Assembly (NCBI GenBank): GCA_947476325.1
Contig: CANJPZ010000003.1
Location: forward strand, 62,001-126,000
DNA: 64,000 nucleotides
Direction: 5' to 3'
From: Caulobacteraceae bacterium
Lineage (GTDB): Bacteria; Pseudomonadota; Alphaproteobacteria; Caulobacterales; Caulobacteraceae
The first letter of the stretch is position 1. Every line of letters begins with the position of its first letter. A program made the translations under genes and the position numbers. Below, piece by piece: positions 27,148 through 35,341 of this stretch. The notes beneath the pieces are model-generated. The model had not been told where the DNA came from, made no database searches, and saw nothing but the letters and a program-made list of their open reading frames with translations.

Positions 27148-27794
27148 ACCGGTTCGATATACCAGCCTGTCAAGCCGACGAAGGTAAGGCCCAGGTCGTG
27201 AACCGGCCCGCTATCAGGGCTCTGGCGGGTGACGAACTTGTAGGCGCCGTTTTCGACGGTTTCGAACATCCACTCGGCCCCATCCAGACCGTGAGCGCAT
27301 TCCGCCCCCGCCATCCCGTTCAGCGGGCCGCCGTTCAGGACCGTGGACAGCGCCGCGCTTTCGGCTGTGGTCAGCGGACGGTCCAGCCTCTGAGCTGACA
27401 GACCCGGCCTGCGTCCGCCGCCTGTGCCGGTCAGCTCGCGGGCGGACAAAAGCCAGGTCCCGTCGCGTTGTTCGGTGACCCGGATGAAAATCGCGCCATG
27501 GAACGACCGCAGCCAGGTAAACCGGACCACGCGTCGCGGACCATCCTGCTGCTTCGACAGCTGGTAAAGCGAAGGCTCGCCCGCCGCCTGCCACTGGGTG
27601 AAGAACCAGTCGGCCTCGACAGAAGTGACAACGGGCCGGTTCGTGCCCGGGCCATCGCCCCCCGGTGACGGGCAGGACATGGCCGCGGGCGCAAGATCGC
27701 CGGGGCTGAGGTAGTCGCTGGCACGGCTCGCCGCCTGGCCGCCCGTGACCAAGGCGAAAAGACCGATAAGCGGTAAAGCGGATCTATTCGGCAT
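27141..27794 (-). CDS. Exported protein of unknown function
   Basis: 217-residue protein with a short hydrophobic signal (LPLIGLFALVTGGQA) and a soluble mature part rich in Trp and aromatic residues; the ending GLTFVGLTGWYIEPVY is unusually aromatic. Two cysteines (MSCPSPG and AECAHG) may form a disulphide. Not a family I recognise. Converges with the rhodanese gene with a 7-base overlap of the 3' ends. Confidence 0.65.
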   Translation of the reverse strand: MPNRSALPLIGLFALVTGGQAASRASDYLSPGDLAPAAMSCPSPGGDGPGTNRPVVTSVEADWFFTQWQAAGEPSLYQLSKQQDGPRRVVRFTWLRSFHGAIFIRVTEQRDGTWLLSARELTGTGGGRRPGLSAQRLDRPLTTAESAALSTVLNGGPLNGMAGAECAHGLDGAEWMFETVENGAYKFVTRQSPDSGPVHDLGLTFVGLTGWYIEPVY

Positions 27795-27814
27795 CGACTG
27801 ATGGAAGTGCCTTA

Positions 27815-28048
27815 CTAGTGTCCTCCACCGCTGTCAGCGCCGATGTGGTCCGCGCCGCTATCATGGCTCGAGTGGATATGGCGATCTCTATAGACATCGG
27901 ATGCCGGAATGCCGTCGTCGACCATCCCAATACGTTCGGATCGACTTTTTGCATCGCGGCGGGCCTTGTTGTCTCGAGCGCTGGCCCAGAGGTAGCCGGC
28001 GATAGGAACGCCAACAATCAGAGCAAGAATGATCATGCCTTCAATCAT
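27815..28048 (-). CDS. Small single-span membrane protein
   Basis: 77-residue protein: one N-terminal membrane helix (MIILALIVGVPIAGYLWA) followed by a charged tail rich in Arg, Asp and His (HIHSSHDSGADHIG), the histidines suggesting possible metal contact (inference). Short gap to the divergent phosphoesterase gene. No known family; plausibility rests on the well-formed helix and on codon use. Confidence 0.5.
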   Translation of the reverse strand: MIEGMIILALIVGVPIAGYLWASARDNKARRDAKSRSERIGMVDDGIPASDVYRDRHIHSSHDSGADHIGADSGGGH

Positions 28049-28122
28049 TGGTCATTCTAACGCGTTGTCGCCACAGACCAAGCCCCGCCCGTGCTGTCAC
28101 GCCTCTGTCGCGAAACCACCCT

Positions 28123-28956
28123 ATGTCCCGCCTCATGTCGGGGGACGAGTCTTTCAGATCAGATATGGTGTCTTGCCGGACCGCCTTCATATCTGACGTG
28201 CATCTGGGTACGCGCGGCTGTCAGGCCGAGCTGCTGCTCGACTTCATCAAGGTGCTGGAGTGCGACACCCTCTACCTCATAGGCGATATCATCGATGGCT
28301 GGAAACTGAAGTCCGGCTGGTACTGGCCCCAGGCCCATAACGATGTGGTGCAAAAGGTACTGCGCATGGCCCGGCACGGCGTGAAGGTGATCTATGTGCC
28401 TGGCAATCATGACGAGGGCGCGCGCGAGTTCTGCGGCGTGCACTTCGGTGGCGTGATCGTGGCGCGCGACGCCATCCACGAGGCGGCCGACGGCAAGCGT
28501 TACCTGGTCACACACGGCGATGAGTTCGACGGGGTCGTTCAGCACGCGCGCTGGCTCGCCTTCCTGGGCGATTGGTCCTATCGCACGCTGCTGGCCGCTA
28601 ACACCTGGTTCAACCATGCCCGTCGGGCCATGGGGTTTGGCTACTGGAGCCTGTCGGCGTTTCTCAAGGTGAAAGTCAAAAACGCTCTGCAGTTCATCGA
28701 GAATTTCGAAGCCGCCGTTGCCGAGGAAGCCCGCCGCCGCGGCGTTGACGGGGTGATCTGCGGCCACATCCACAAGGCCGAGATGCGCCAGATTGACGGC
28801 GTGCTCTACGTCAATGACGGCGATTGGGTGGAAAGCTGCACCGCTGTGATCGAGCATCACGACGGATCGCTGGAAATTCTCGACTGGAGTCGCCGACTGC
28901 CGGCGCGCGGGCCCGCCGTGGCGACGTCACAGACCGGCGAGCCTATCGCCGCCTGA
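28123..28956 (+). CDS. Metallophosphoesterase, UDP-2,3-diacylglucosamine diphosphatase-like
   Basis: Calcineurin-type phosphoesterase with all five motifs: SDVHLG, GDIIDGW, GNHDEGA, THGDEFD and GHIHKAE. The long WYWPQAHNDVVQKVL helix and the hydrophobic cap region LSAFLKVKVKNALQF match the LpxH-like group that acts on UDP-diacylglucosamine in lipid A synthesis; many alphaproteobacteria also carry LpxI, so the role is not certain. The start is unclear: ATGs at 28123, 28135 and 28165 are all in frame and none has a strong ribosome-binding site; the conserved part begins only after 28168. Confidence 0.8.
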   Translation: MSRLMSGDESFRSDMVSCRTAFISDVHLGTRGCQAELLLDFIKVLECDTLYLIGDIIDGWKLKSGWYWPQAHNDVVQKVLRMARHGVKVIYVPGNHDEGAREFCGVHFGGVIVARDAIHEAADGKRYLVTHGDEFDGVVQHARWLAFLGDWSYRTLLAANTWFNHARRAMGFGYWSLSAFLKVKVKNALQFIENFEAAVAEEARRRGVDGVICGHIHKAEMRQIDGVLYVNDGDWVESCTAVIEHHDGSLEILDWSRRLPARGPAVATSQTGEPIAA

Positions 28957-28976
28957 GCCGCCTGCTAAAAGGCCCA

Positions 28977-29795
28977 ATGAACTATCGTCACGCCTTTCAC
29001 GCCGGCAACTTCGCCGACGTTCTCAAGCACGCCGCGCTGGCCCAGTGCCTGCGCCTGATGGACGGTCCGCTGCAGATCATCGACACCCACGCCGGCGCCG
29101 GCGTGTACGACCTCGAAGACGGTCCGGCCAAAAAGTCGGGGGAGGCGGAGCGTGGCATCGCACGTCTTGCCGCAGACGCGCGAGCGCCGGGTGCGTTCGG
29201 GCCTTTGATCAAGGCTGTCCGGGGGCTCAATCCGGGTGGCGGCGTGCGGTTCTATCCCGGCTCGCCGGCGCTGATTTGCGGGCTGATGGGCAAGGACGAC
29301 CGGCTGACCGCCTGTGAGCTTCGCCCCGACGATTTCGGGTTGCTGTCGGCGTGGATGGGGCGTTTCTGTCCGCGTGGGGCGGCGATGCAGGTCGACGGCT
29401 TCGCCACGGCCGCAGCCCAGACTTCTGGCGCCGGACAATTGCTGGTGCATATCGACCCGCCGTTCGAGCAACCTGGCGACTATGAGCGCTGCGTCGACAC
29501 GGCGCTGTCGGTCACGGGGCGCCGGCCCGGTGCGACGGTGATGATCTGGCTGCCGCTCAAGGATCTGGAAACGTTTGACCGTTTTCTGCGACTGCTGGAA
29601 GCCCGCCGCCCGCCGCCTGTCCTCATCGCCGAACTGCGCCTTCGTTCCCTTGTCGACCCGATGGCGATGAATGGTTGCGCCTTGATCATCCTGAACCCGC
29701 CCACCGGTCTGGAGGCCGAACTTGAGGTTATTTGCCGCTGGAGCGCTCAAAACTTGGGCGATTCCGGCGCGCAAAGCAGCGTTTGGGCGCTGTAA
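28977..29795 (+). CDS. rlmJ: 23S rRNA (adenine-2030-N6)-methyltransferase
   Basis: Methylates A2030 of 23S rRNA using SAM. The protein opens with MNYRHAFHAGNFADVLKHA, diagnostic for RlmJ, has the SAM-binding IIDTHAGAGVYDL near residue 35 and the catalytic IDPPFEQPGDY near 158. 272 aa, normal length. It follows the phosphoesterase by 20 bases on the same strand, so they may form an operon. Confidence 0.95.
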   Translation: MNYRHAFHAGNFADVLKHAALAQCLRLMDGPLQIIDTHAGAGVYDLEDGPAKKSGEAERGIARLAADARAPGAFGPLIKAVRGLNPGGGVRFYPGSPALICGLMGKDDRLTACELRPDDFGLLSAWMGRFCPRGAAMQVDGFATAAAQTSGAGQLLVHIDPPFEQPGDYERCVDTALSVTGRRPGATVMIWLPLKDLETFDRFLRLLEARRPPPVLIAELRLRSLVDPMAMNGCALIILNPPTGLEAELEVICRWSAQNLGDSGAQSSVWAL

Positions 29796-29989
29796 CGCGC
29801 CTGTCACGCCGCTGTCGCGTTATCGCGACGCGCAGGGTGGTATGTTGCGCTGCACAATCCCGATCGCCGAGGAGCAGATCAATTGTCCTGGATGACTGGT
29901 AAGATTTCGACCGACGCCACGGCTAAGGCCGAAAAGGCGCTAAGCCTTCCTATCGGTCGGCCTCGCCACTTTGGTTCGCCTACGCCGGG

Positions 29990-30436
29990 GTGACGGCGGA
30001 AGCGGTGACCTGGTGGTGGATGAACCAATGGATGAAGCCGATGAACCTGGAGGCGATGAAGTGGCCCCGGATCGCGCCGCCGCTCGAAACTCCGCTGGCG
30101 GACTCAAAACTGGCTGAACCTTTTATCGAGGCGGCCAATGCAGACATCTCGCCCGTCATGGCGGCGCTGGAACCGGTGTCCGAGGCGATCGAGGCGGTCA
30201 TGGACACAACGATGCAGGTCGTTCAGACCGAGCCCGACGATCTGACAGTGCTTGTGGGGATAGGGCCGACGCTGGCTACCAAGCTGGGCGATTTGGGCAT
30301 CAAGACTTACGCAGACATCGCAGCCTGGACAGAGAGCGATGTGGAGACCTTCGACAAACAGCTGAAGCTGCTGGGCCGGATCACGCGCGATGGCTGGATC
30401 AATCAAGCCAGACAATTGGCGGAAGCGGCGGCTTAA
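29990..30436 (+). CDS. Helix-hairpin-helix protein with probable N-terminal frameshift
   Basis: 148 residues from GTG 29990. The C-terminal half (DDLTVLVGIGPTLATKLGDLGIKTYADIAAWTE) is an HhH_5 domain like that at the end of alphaproteobacterial NuoE and related small proteins; it probably binds DNA or acts as a protein contact. The frame continues open upstream to 29927 with a membrane-like ASPLWFAYAGVTAEAVTWWWMN. A likely true N terminus, MTGKISTDATAKAEKALSLP, begins at ATG 29892 in a different frame, so a one-base deletion near 29950 would restore a single protein of about 180 aa. Stops share TTAA with the convergent gene. Confidence 0.6.
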   Translation: MTAEAVTWWWMNQWMKPMNLEAMKWPRIAPPLETPLADSKLAEPFIEAANADISPVMAALEPVSEAIEAVMDTTMQVVQTEPDDLTVLVGIGPTLATKLGDLGIKTYADIAAWTESDVETFDKQLKLLGRITRDGWINQARQLAEAAA

Positions 30437-31641
30437 CCTGCCGCCATGCTCGCATGGGTAGCTTCCATCAGGCCGGCCATCGCCAGCCGTCGCGGTGTGT
30501 CGCAGCCGTAGACCATTACGGAACGTGTCACGCGACGGACACTCTTGATCGTCTCGCGGGCCCAACCGAGAAATTCGGCGTCACCGCTCAGGGCGCATGG
30601 ACAGGTGACTGAAATTGCCTGCAATCCGTTGTCCCTAAAAGAGCTTGTGACCCTTGGCGTGTCGCCAGAAAGATGCCCGACGACCAGAAGACTGGCCGGC
30701 TTTATCAGCGAAATCGCCGACAGAAGCGGTCCTTGCGGGACATCCTCTATGTCGCATATCTCGCAGATCACGCCTCGCAGCACTTGCTGGCGCGCCTGAT
30801 CAAACGCCGACTTGATCAGTTTGCGGCCCTCGACCGTCGATAGCGACACATAGGACACCGGCATGATCAGGCTAAGTGTGCCGGCCGATTGAAGATCCGA
30901 CTTGAGACGGGCGCCCCCGCGCGAAAAGGTGGCCATGTCGATTTTCAACAGGTTCGCCCGGGTCAGGGCGCGTATCTCGTCCGGCGACAGCTCCTTTTCG
31001 GTTTCAATATCGATGACGCGGCGGCCCAGCCGATAGCCGATCCGGGTGTTGCCCCGAAGTTCAAAGACCGGCTCAAGCTTGCACGAGACCCGCACGCGTT
31101 TGCCGTTACCGGCGATAAACGGAGACCAGCGGTCCGGCGACAGCAGGGTCGGATCGGCTTGGGCTTCGGCCGCAATACGCGCGGCATGGGCCTCGCGCGC
31201 TTCGCCTTCGACTGCGGGCTTTGGATCGATGGGCACGGCGGTCAGGTAATTGCCCTGCAGGCCAGTGACCCGAAGCACTGTCAGTGAGCCGGGCTTCACT
31301 GCGCCAAGGAGATGGGACAGGACTTCGCGCAAAGCTCGCAGGCAGATGGCCTGGGCGCCAAACGGGCCCAGGTCCGGCTGGGCGACCAGGAAGTCGGTCT
31401 CCGAGATGCGGGACAGATAACCGTTAGGCCCCAGGTTCCGCCCGATGACTTTTTCGACCTGTTCATAGACGCCTTCGCGCCGACCTTGCCAGCGGTCCCC
31501 GAAAGCGTCGACGATAGTGTCGAGACTGATGACATTCACCAAGCCGTCGCTGAGCGCGGAGGTTTGCCGCAAGGGCGCCAGCGCATCTGGATCGCTGGCG
31601 CGGAAGTGCTTGGGCCCTGGACCTGGCAAGGGGGTGCTCAT
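30433..31641 (-). CDS. Conserved protein of unknown function, possibly degenerate GGDEF-EAL-like
   Basis: 402-residue soluble protein. The N-terminal part (VNVISLDTIVDAFGDRW ... GYLSRISETDFLVAQPD) has the spacing of a worn GGDEF-like fold, and the C-terminal part (CKLEPVFELRGNTRIGYRLG ... RGVICEICDIEDVP ... SLLVVGHL) recalls an EAL barrel without its catalytic motif, since no EAL, DDFGTG or QGY is present. If related, it would be a non-enzymatic c-di-GMP or protein-binding version. I hold this only loosely. The start ATG has no obvious alternative. Confidence 0.6.
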   Translation of the reverse strand: MSTPLPGPGPKHFRASDPDALAPLRQTSALSDGLVNVISLDTIVDAFGDRWQGRREGVYEQVEKVIGRNLGPNGYLSRISETDFLVAQPDLGPFGAQAICLRALREVLSHLLGAVKPGSLTVLRVTGLQGNYLTAVPIDPKPAVEGEAREAHAARIAAEAQADPTLLSPDRWSPFIAGNGKRVRVSCKLEPVFELRGNTRIGYRLGRRVIDIETEKELSPDEIRALTRANLLKIDMATFSRGGARLKSDLQSAGTLSLIMPVSYVSLSTVEGRKLIKSAFDQARQQVLRGVICEICDIEDVPQGPLLSAISLIKPASLLVVGHLSGDTPRVTSSFRDNGLQAISVTCPCALSGDAEFLGWARETIKSVRRVTRSVMVYGCDTPRRLAMAGLMEATHASMAAG

Positions 31642-31727
31642 TTTGGGCGCGGTGGACGCAGAAAGTTACCGGCCACCCTAAGAGCCGTAGTGAAATTCGC
31701 ATTAAGCGTGCGTTGTCTCGCCGCACC

Positions 31728-32696
31728 TCAGTGTTTCAGTCCAAAGGCCTCCAGCAGAGCGTCCGCGCCGGCCCCGGGTGGCAGGAGCCCGGCGCGGACA
31801 CGCGCTTCAAGGGCGGGAACGAGAGCGGCGACGGTGGGGCTGGTGCGAAGCGCCGCTTCCAGCCGGTCGGTCACCTGACTCCACATCCAGCGGGTGTTCT
31901 GGTCCGCGCGCCGCCCTTCGCGTTCCCCGGTGGCGGTCAGAATTTCCCGATGGCGTTCGATCTGTGACCAGACCTGCTCGATGCCCTCGCCCGTTTGGGC
32001 CGAAGCTGTCAGAACCGGCGGCGTCCAGTTGCGCGAGGCCGGTTCCAGGATGTGCAGGGCGGCGCGATAATGCTGGGCTGAACGGCGCGCGAGAGGCGGG
32101 TCGATATCGGACTTGTTGATGACAATGGCGTCGGCCAGTTCAATCAGACCCTTCTTGATACCCTGCAGTTCGTCGCCACCGGCCGGAATCAGCAGGGCCA
32201 GAAAAAAGTCCACCATATCGGCAACCATGGTCTCGGACTGTCCGACGCCGACGGTTTCCACAATGATCACGTCAAAGCTCGCCGCTTCGCACAGCAGCAT
32301 CGCCTCGCGCGTCTTGCGCGCCACGCCGCCGAGGGCGCCGCTGGCCGGGGAAGGCCGGATAAAGGCGGCGGGGTCAACGGAAAGACGCTCCATGCGGGTC
32401 TTGTCGCCGAGGATCGAGCCGCCCGTGCGGCTGGACGACGGGTCGACCGCGAGGACGGCGACCTTGTGACCCCGGCCGGTCAACATCAGACCCAGGGCCT
32501 CGACGGTTGTCGACTTGCCCGCACCGGGAACACCTGTGATGCCGACCCGCTGGGCCCGCCCGGTGTGGGGCATGAGTTGCTCAAGCAGCGCCCTGGCCGC
32601 CACCGCATGGTCGGCGCGACGGGATTCTATGAGGGTTATGGCGCGCGCCAGAGCTGTGCGGTTTCCGGAGAGGATCTGCTGGCCCAGGGATGTCAT
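31728..32696 (-). CDS. meaB: Methylmalonyl-CoA mutase chaperone GTPase MeaB
   Basis: G3E-type GTPase that protects and gates cofactor loading of adenosylcobalamin-dependent methylmalonyl-CoA mutase. Walker A GVPGAGKST is at residues 55-63, the switch regions VDPSSSRTGGSILGDKTRM and the EASFDVIIVETVGVGQSE motif follow, and VINKSDID is the guanine-specificity motif. 322 aa is standard. The mutase itself is not in the window. It lies 21 bases from the serine hydrolase gene downstream relative to its own start, in the same direction. Confidence 0.94.
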   Translation of the reverse strand: MTSLGQQILSGNRTALARAITLIESRRADHAVAARALLEQLMPHTGRAQRVGITGVPGAGKSTTVEALGLMLTGRGHKVAVLAVDPSSSRTGGSILGDKTRMERLSVDPAAFIRPSPASGALGGVARKTREAMLLCEAASFDVIIVETVGVGQSETMVADMVDFFLALLIPAGGDELQGIKKGLIELADAIVINKSDIDPPLARRSAQHYRAALHILEPASRNWTPPVLTASAQTGEGIEQVWSQIERHREILTATGEREGRRADQNTRWMWSQVTDRLEAALRTSPTVAALVPALEARVRAGLLPPGAGADALLEAFGLKH

Positions 32697-32717
32697 CTCA
32701 GCGTCCCGGAACAGGGA

Positions 32718-33920
32718 CTAACGCGGGGCAGGCAAGGCAGAGCCTGAAAGGGCCGCCACCGCCGCATTTACAAAGGCGGTCCGCCGGGCGCCGGACGGGC
32801 GCTCCGAAGCGGTATTCCAGGCGCTGTTAGTGACAATCACGATTTTCCTGGCGGGGTTTATGTAGATCATCTGGCCGAAAATGCCCTGCGCCTCATAGGT
32901 GTTGTCGGGCTCGATCCACCAGAAATAGCCGTACTGCTGGGCTCGTGCGCCGGCAGCCGGGGGAGGCAGGGCGTTCACGGTCGCCTGGGCGATCCAGCCG
33001 TCCGGCAACTGACCTGCCCCGCCGTCAAGCATGTACTGTCCCATGCGGCCGTAGTCGCGCAATGTCATGCTGATGCAGCAGCCACCACGTTCGTGACCGG
33101 AACTGTCGAGCATCCAGATGCCGTCCTGCTCCATGCCATAGGGCTTCCAGATCTTTTCGGACGCGTATTCCGACATGGTCTTGTGAACGGCATTGGACAA
33201 GAGAATACCGGCCAGGTCGGTCTCGCCGGTCTTGTAGACGAAGCGCGTTCCCGGCGCATACTGCCTCGGCAGGTGGCTCATATAGGTGACGGTCGTGTTT
33301 TTGCCTGGAACGAGCGGGCCCTGATCCGACAGGGCGACATCGGATTTTGGATCGCTGTAGTCCTCATTCCAGCGAACCCCGGACGTCATGGTGATGAGGT
33401 GCCGGACCGTCACGCCGTCATAGGCGCTGCCAGCCAGTTCGGGGATGTAGGTAACAACCTGGTCATCGAGGTTCTTGATGAAACCATCCTTGATGGCCGC
33501 GCCAATCAGGGTCGAGGTAACCGACTTGGCCACCGAGAACGATGTCCAGCGGTCTGTGGACGTGCGACCCAGCCCGTAGCGTTCGAGGACAATTTTGCCG
33601 TCCTTCAGGATCAGCAGGCCCGAGATGTGATCCGCCTCCATCATCGCCTCGGGCGTCCAGGAAAGGCCCTGGTAGGTGAAGGCAATCTGAGGCTCGGGCC
33701 CGGCGGCGCGGGGCAGGGGATGCACGCGCGCGCCGCGCCTGATGGTGTGGACCTTGACAACGTCTTCCATGCGCCGATAGCCGGCAGCCTGCTCCTGCGG
33801 GGTCCACCACAGGATAAACTTGTTGTCCTTGGGCAAGACGTCGCCGCGAAGCGCCGCTGCCGGCACGGCCAATAGTGTGAGGGCGAATGCGGCGAGGATC
33901 GCCCGGGTCCGCATTGTCAT
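32718..33920 (-). CDS. Serine hydrolase, beta-lactamase/esterase (class C fold) family
   Basis: 400-residue exported protein with a signal peptide (RTRAILAAFALTLLAVPAAA) and a penicillin-binding/esterase fold. The nucleophile motif SVAK gives S129 and K132; the tyrosine motif is probably in the GVTVRHLITMTSGVRW..YMSHLP region. These proteins hydrolyse esters, amides or D-amino peptides; the substrate is unknown. The frame is open to 34115 but overlaps a receiver-domain remnant there, so the ATG at 33920 with its signal peptide is the real start (MTMRTR). Confidence 0.9.
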   Translation of the reverse strand: MTMRTRAILAAFALTLLAVPAAALRGDVLPKDNKFILWWTPQEQAAGYRRMEDVVKVHTIRRGARVHPLPRAAGPEPQIAFTYQGLSWTPEAMMEADHISGLLILKDGKIVLERYGLGRTSTDRWTSFSVAKSVTSTLIGAAIKDGFIKNLDDQVVTYIPELAGSAYDGVTVRHLITMTSGVRWNEDYSDPKSDVALSDQGPLVPGKNTTVTYMSHLPRQYAPGTRFVYKTGETDLAGILLSNAVHKTMSEYASEKIWKPYGMEQDGIWMLDSSGHERGGCCISMTLRDYGRMGQYMLDGGAGQLPDGWIAQATVNALPPPAAGARAQQYGYFWWIEPDNTYEAQGIFGQMIYINPARKIVIVTNSAWNTASERPSGARRTAFVNAAVAALSGSALPAPR

Positions 33921-33948
33921 GTCCTGTTGTCCGCCCTTTGATGCAGCT

Positions 33949-34275
33949 ATGACAAAGCCGGACCCTCCGCGGGGTGTCAAGGCGGCGGCCTGGGATACCG
34001 GTGAGTGGGATGTCATTCTGATGGAGGTCCAGATGCCGGGCCTGGACGGGCCGTCGGCGGCGATGCGCATACGTGAGTGCGAGCCGGCGCTCTGCCGGAC
34101 ACGCACGCCAATCATCGCCCTGACCGCTCACGCCATGAGTCACCAGGTCGCCGAATGCCTGGCCAGCGGCATGGATGGCTTTGTCGCCAAACCGATCGAA
34201 ATTGGTCGCCTGTTCGCCGCGCTGCAGGCCGCGCTGGACAAGGACGGGGACGAGCAGCATTCGGTGGCAGCCTGA
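33949..34275 (+). pseudogene. Receiver-domain remnant of a response regulator or hybrid kinase
   Basis: 108 residues from ATG 33949 covering only the back part of a REC domain: EWDVILMEVQMPGLDG (beta-3), TPIIALTAHAM (conserved T) and MDGFVAKPIEIGRL (conserved K). The acidic pair and first two beta strands are missing, and the phospho-acceptor aspartate is replaced by glutamate (LMEVQMP instead of LMDVQMP). The pattern LTAHAMSHQVAECLASGMDG is that of the receiver at the end of hybrid histidine kinases in Caulobacterales. Divergent and close to the hydrolase gene, whose upstream region seems to have replaced the missing part. Confidence 0.7.
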
Positions 34276-34298
34276 GGCCTTTCCGATTTCAAGACATG

Positions 34299-34329
34299 AA
34301 AAAGGGCCGCCGGACATGTCCGGCGGCCC
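34299..34329 (-). terminator. Rho-independent terminator of the TorF porin gene
   Basis: Perfect 12-base stem (GGGCCGCCGGAC with GTCCGGCGGCCC) with a 2-base centre, followed on the minus strand by TTTTT. It begins 25 bases after the porin stop. It also lies at the end of the plus-strand receiver remnant, but T residues are lacking on that side. Confidence 0.88.
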
Positions 34330-34354
34330 GATCAGTTTCTTAAGTCCGTAAGGC

Positions 34355-35074
34355 CTAGAAGGTGGCCTTGACGGTGGCGACGAAGCCGTCGAACTTCGAA
34401 CCGAAGTGCGAAGCGTCGTCGGTGACGCCGATGTAGCGCGCGTCCAGGCTGACCTTTTCGGTGACCGGAACGGTCACGCCGAAGTTGAAGGTCGAGTAGC
34501 TGCCGACGCTGCCCGAGCAGCAATCGCTGGAGAAGTTGCCGACGGCGGCGCTCAGGGTCGGGCCGCTCTTCAGGGTGTAGGCCAGGTTGGCTTCAACGTA
34601 GGTCGAGGCTTCGTTGCTGCCGGCGTAATCGTTCGAGTAATAGACGGCGCCGCCGTAGGTCCACGAACCGGCCGGAATGGAGGCCGCGGCCTTCACTTCG
34701 AAGGTGTTGGAGTTGTCGCTGACGTCACCTTCTTCCGAGTTGTTGTAGCCGTAGAAAATGAGGCCCAGGTCGATGTTGGCGCCGCCCAGCTTGGACTTCC
34801 AGCCGGTGTACAGGTCGTACTCAACGCCGTTGTCATATTGCGTTCCAGTGTTGGACACCCAGGAGCCGGCGTAAAACGCGTTGTCCATGCCGAAGGTGAC
34901 ATCAGCGCCACCGAAAATTTGGTTTTCATCGTACCACGGACCGGACTGATCAATGCCGCGGAACACATAATCGGTCGCGGCGCCGGCGTTGAACGACCAC
35001 TCGGCGGCTGAGGCGACCCCGCCCATGGCGAGAGAGGCGGCGGCGGCGCACAGAACGGTTTTGAAAAGTTTCAT
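34355..35074 (-). CDS. TorF family putative porin (outer membrane beta barrel)
   Basis: 239-residue outer membrane protein. Signal peptide KTVLCAAAASLAMGGVASA, then a barrel that starts EWSFNAGAATDYVFRGIDQS, the hallmark of the TIGR02001/TorF family, and ends with the aromatic VATVKATF typical for BAM recognition. Many alternating beta strands (GVEYDLYTGW, STFNFGVTVPV). Its solute is unknown. A strong terminator follows; the 267 bases upstream to the SDR gene contain its promoter and a small hairpin at 35309-35330 but no gene. Confidence 0.92.
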   Translation of the reverse strand: MKLFKTVLCAAAASLAMGGVASAAEWSFNAGAATDYVFRGIDQSGPWYDENQIFGGADVTFGMDNAFYAGSWVSNTGTQYDNGVEYDLYTGWKSKLGGANIDLGLIFYGYNNSEEGDVSDNSNTFEVKAAASIPAGSWTYGGAVYYSNDYAGSNEASTYVEANLAYTLKSGPTLSAAVGNFSSDCCSGSVGSYSTFNFGVTVPVTEKVSLDARYIGVTDDASHFGSKFDGFVATVKATF

Positions 35075-35341
35075 TGAGACATATCCCCTTGATGATGGTC
35101 GGTTCGGTAGGAACCGGGTGGTCGTCCCGCCGCGATTCGCAACGGATCGGGCTACTTAGAGCCACTTGGTTTACAGAACCACAATATTGTGGGCCGCCCC
35201 AGGGGGCGCGGAGCCGGTGTATGATTGCTTGTTGAGCGTCATAAAAGCGTAACGTGCAATAAACAGGCTCCTTTGAGCGATTTTTGAGGGAATCAGCCCA
35301 ATTGCAAGGCTGTTGCCATAAGGCAACAGCGAGTCGCCGAT

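Noticed and set aside
33921-34115. N-terminal extension of the serine hydrolase
   Set aside because: It overlaps the receiver remnant in antisense and precedes a clear signal peptide; ATG 33920 is the start.
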